Shown here piece by piece: positions 63,830 to 64,000 of a stretch of DNA of 64,000 nt. Numbering within the stretch: position 1 is the first letter of the stretch; every line of letters starts with the position of its first letter. The notes beneath the pieces are model-generated. The model was given only the letters and a program-made list of their open reading frames with translations, was not told where the DNA came from and did no database searches. The position numbers and the translations under genes were made by a program. Source of the DNA: Steromphala cineraria (Eukaryota > Mollusca > Gastropoda > Trochida > Trochidae); the NCBI GenBank assembly GCA_916613615.1, contig OU744725.1:64612575-64676574 (forward strand), written 5' to 3'.

Positions 63830-64000
63830 AACTCTTACCCACTAAAATTTTCAAAGTTGCAAAAATAGGGTTGTGACCCATCTAATTGCTCCTGGGACCA
63901 TCACGAAGAACTTTTATCCATTTCCGAAGACCAAAAAAGTGCCGGTTTTCGCTAATTTGGGCGTAATCGCACTTATTCAAGCCTCGTAACCCTCAACGAG
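63830..64000. repeat. Partial last unit, cut by window edge
   Basis: First 171 bp of a unit. It is consensus apart from the penultimate base (A at 63999 where nearly all units have C in AACGCG). The array evidently continues past the window; the single mismatch at the very end could be a real variant or a contig-end error. Confidence 0.85.

Larger units (their letters stand above)
1..64000. repeat. Satellite DNA array, 323-bp unit, 198 unit slots plus 171 bp
   Basis: The whole window is one head-to-tail tandem array of a 323-bp unit; I saw no inversion, foreign insertion or unique sequence. Unit starts (the word AACTCTTACC) lie at 1, 324, 647, 970 and onward, and the last starts at 63830. 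Summing every indel I found gives -125 bp, which fits 198 x 323 + 171 - 125 = 64000 exactly. The consensus has 71 C and 58 G (about 40% G+C) and 14 CpG. Most units differ from consensus at only a few sites. Arrays of this kind form eukaryotic heterochromatin, often near centromeres or on sex or B chromosomes; that placement is inference. Both edges of the window cut the array, so the true array is longer. I do not recognise the family with confidence. Confidence 0.98.
1..64000. other. No protein-coding capacity on either strand
   Basis: The unit length leaves remainder 2 on division by 3, so every reading frame passes through all three phases of the unit over 969 bp. The plus strand of the consensus has about 16 stop triplets per unit (for example at unit positions 14, 37, 45, 54, 124, 135, 158, 204, 212, 227, 231, 251, 297, 300, 310 and 323). 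The minus strand is equally closed (TTA, CTA or TCA on the plus strand at 6, 13, 22, 53, 72, 85, 123, 144, 148, 164, 185, 188, 194, 219, 236, 309 and 313). The longest gap between in-frame stops in the consensus is about 186 nt. Short open frames recur once per repeat and are by-products of periodicity. No tRNA, rRNA or terminator-like hairpin was seen. Confidence 0.93.

Noticed and set aside
1..64000. CRISPR-like array of regular repeats
   Set aside because: There are no unique spacers; the entire 323-bp unit is repeated, and the period is far larger than a CRISPR repeat-spacer unit.
1..64000. Short open reading frames recurring every 323 or 969 bp
   Set aside because: They follow from periodicity. 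All frames on both strands are closed in every unit, with the longest consensus gap between stops about 186 nt and no codon-like constraint visible.
1..64000. rDNA spacer or histone-type repeat unit
   Set aside because: The 323-bp unit contains no coding or rRNA segment and no non-satellite sequence interrupts it.
1..64000. Inverted segments or strand switches within the array
   Set aside because: Every unit start word is found in the same orientation, and indel bookkeeping closes at 198 slots plus 171 bp, which leaves no room for an inverted or foreign block.
1..64000. A novel protein-based or defence system
   Set aside because: No coding sequence exists in the window. The interest here lies in repeat evolution only.

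Overview
The window is a single uninterrupted satellite-DNA array. A 323-bp unit is repeated head to tail in one orientation from the first base to the last. I found no gene, RNA gene, transposable element, CRISPR array or unique sequence. Counting from the first base, unit starts fall at 1, 324, 647, 970 and so on, and the last partial unit starts at 63830. The indels I catalogued against the 323-bp consensus are two of -82, six of +9, two of -9, seven of +1 and four of -1, for a net of -125 bp. That total closes the phase exactly at 198 unit slots plus 171 bp, so nothing sizeable is hidden between units. Most units differ from the consensus at only a few positions.

Organism: about 64 kb of near-identical, nucleosome-scale tandem repeats means eukaryotic constitutive heterochromatin (centromeric, pericentromeric or sex/B-chromosome type), probably from a long-read assembly. 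The consensus is about 40% G+C and is not depleted in CpG (14 CpG against about 12.7 expected from base composition). That fits a genome with little germline CpG methylation, as in many insects, but does not prove it. The general style (A-tracts, dimeric unit of about 2 x 160 bp) recalls insect satellites such as the Drosophila 1.688 family. I cannot confirm homology or species from sequence alone.

Unit structure: the 323-bp unit is an old dimer. Unit positions 143-307 (half A, 165 bp) and 308-323 plus 1-142 (half B, 158 bp) align along their whole length at roughly 60% identity. They share an exact 11-bp box, TAGGGTTGTGA, at unit positions 37-47 and 204-214. Half A carries an extra near-tandem 9-bp duplication.

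Layout: the array is a mosaic of local multi-unit duplications (higher-order repeats), seen as sets of diagnostic variants that recur at exact multiples of the unit. Periods are 7 units at 0.4-3.4 kb, 4 at 13.5-15.1 kb, 6 at 16.4-19.0 kb, 3 at 19.7-21.5 kb, 5 at 31.0-34.2 kb, 8 at 34.9-38.0 kb, 6 at 44.0-46.8 kb, 4 at 48.1-49.6 kb, 9 at 49.9-52.9 kb, and 9 again (with nested 5- and 3-unit steps) at 54.1-61.2 kb. The stretches between (about 3.5-13.5 kb, 21.5-29.3 kb and 38.3-44.0 kb) hold consensus-like units with scattered private substitutions. Variant haplotypes are regional, but some recur tens of kb apart with exact spacing, pointing to longer-range exchange. There are no genes working together here; any function would be chromosomal (chromatin packaging, centromere or heterochromatin, satellite RNA).
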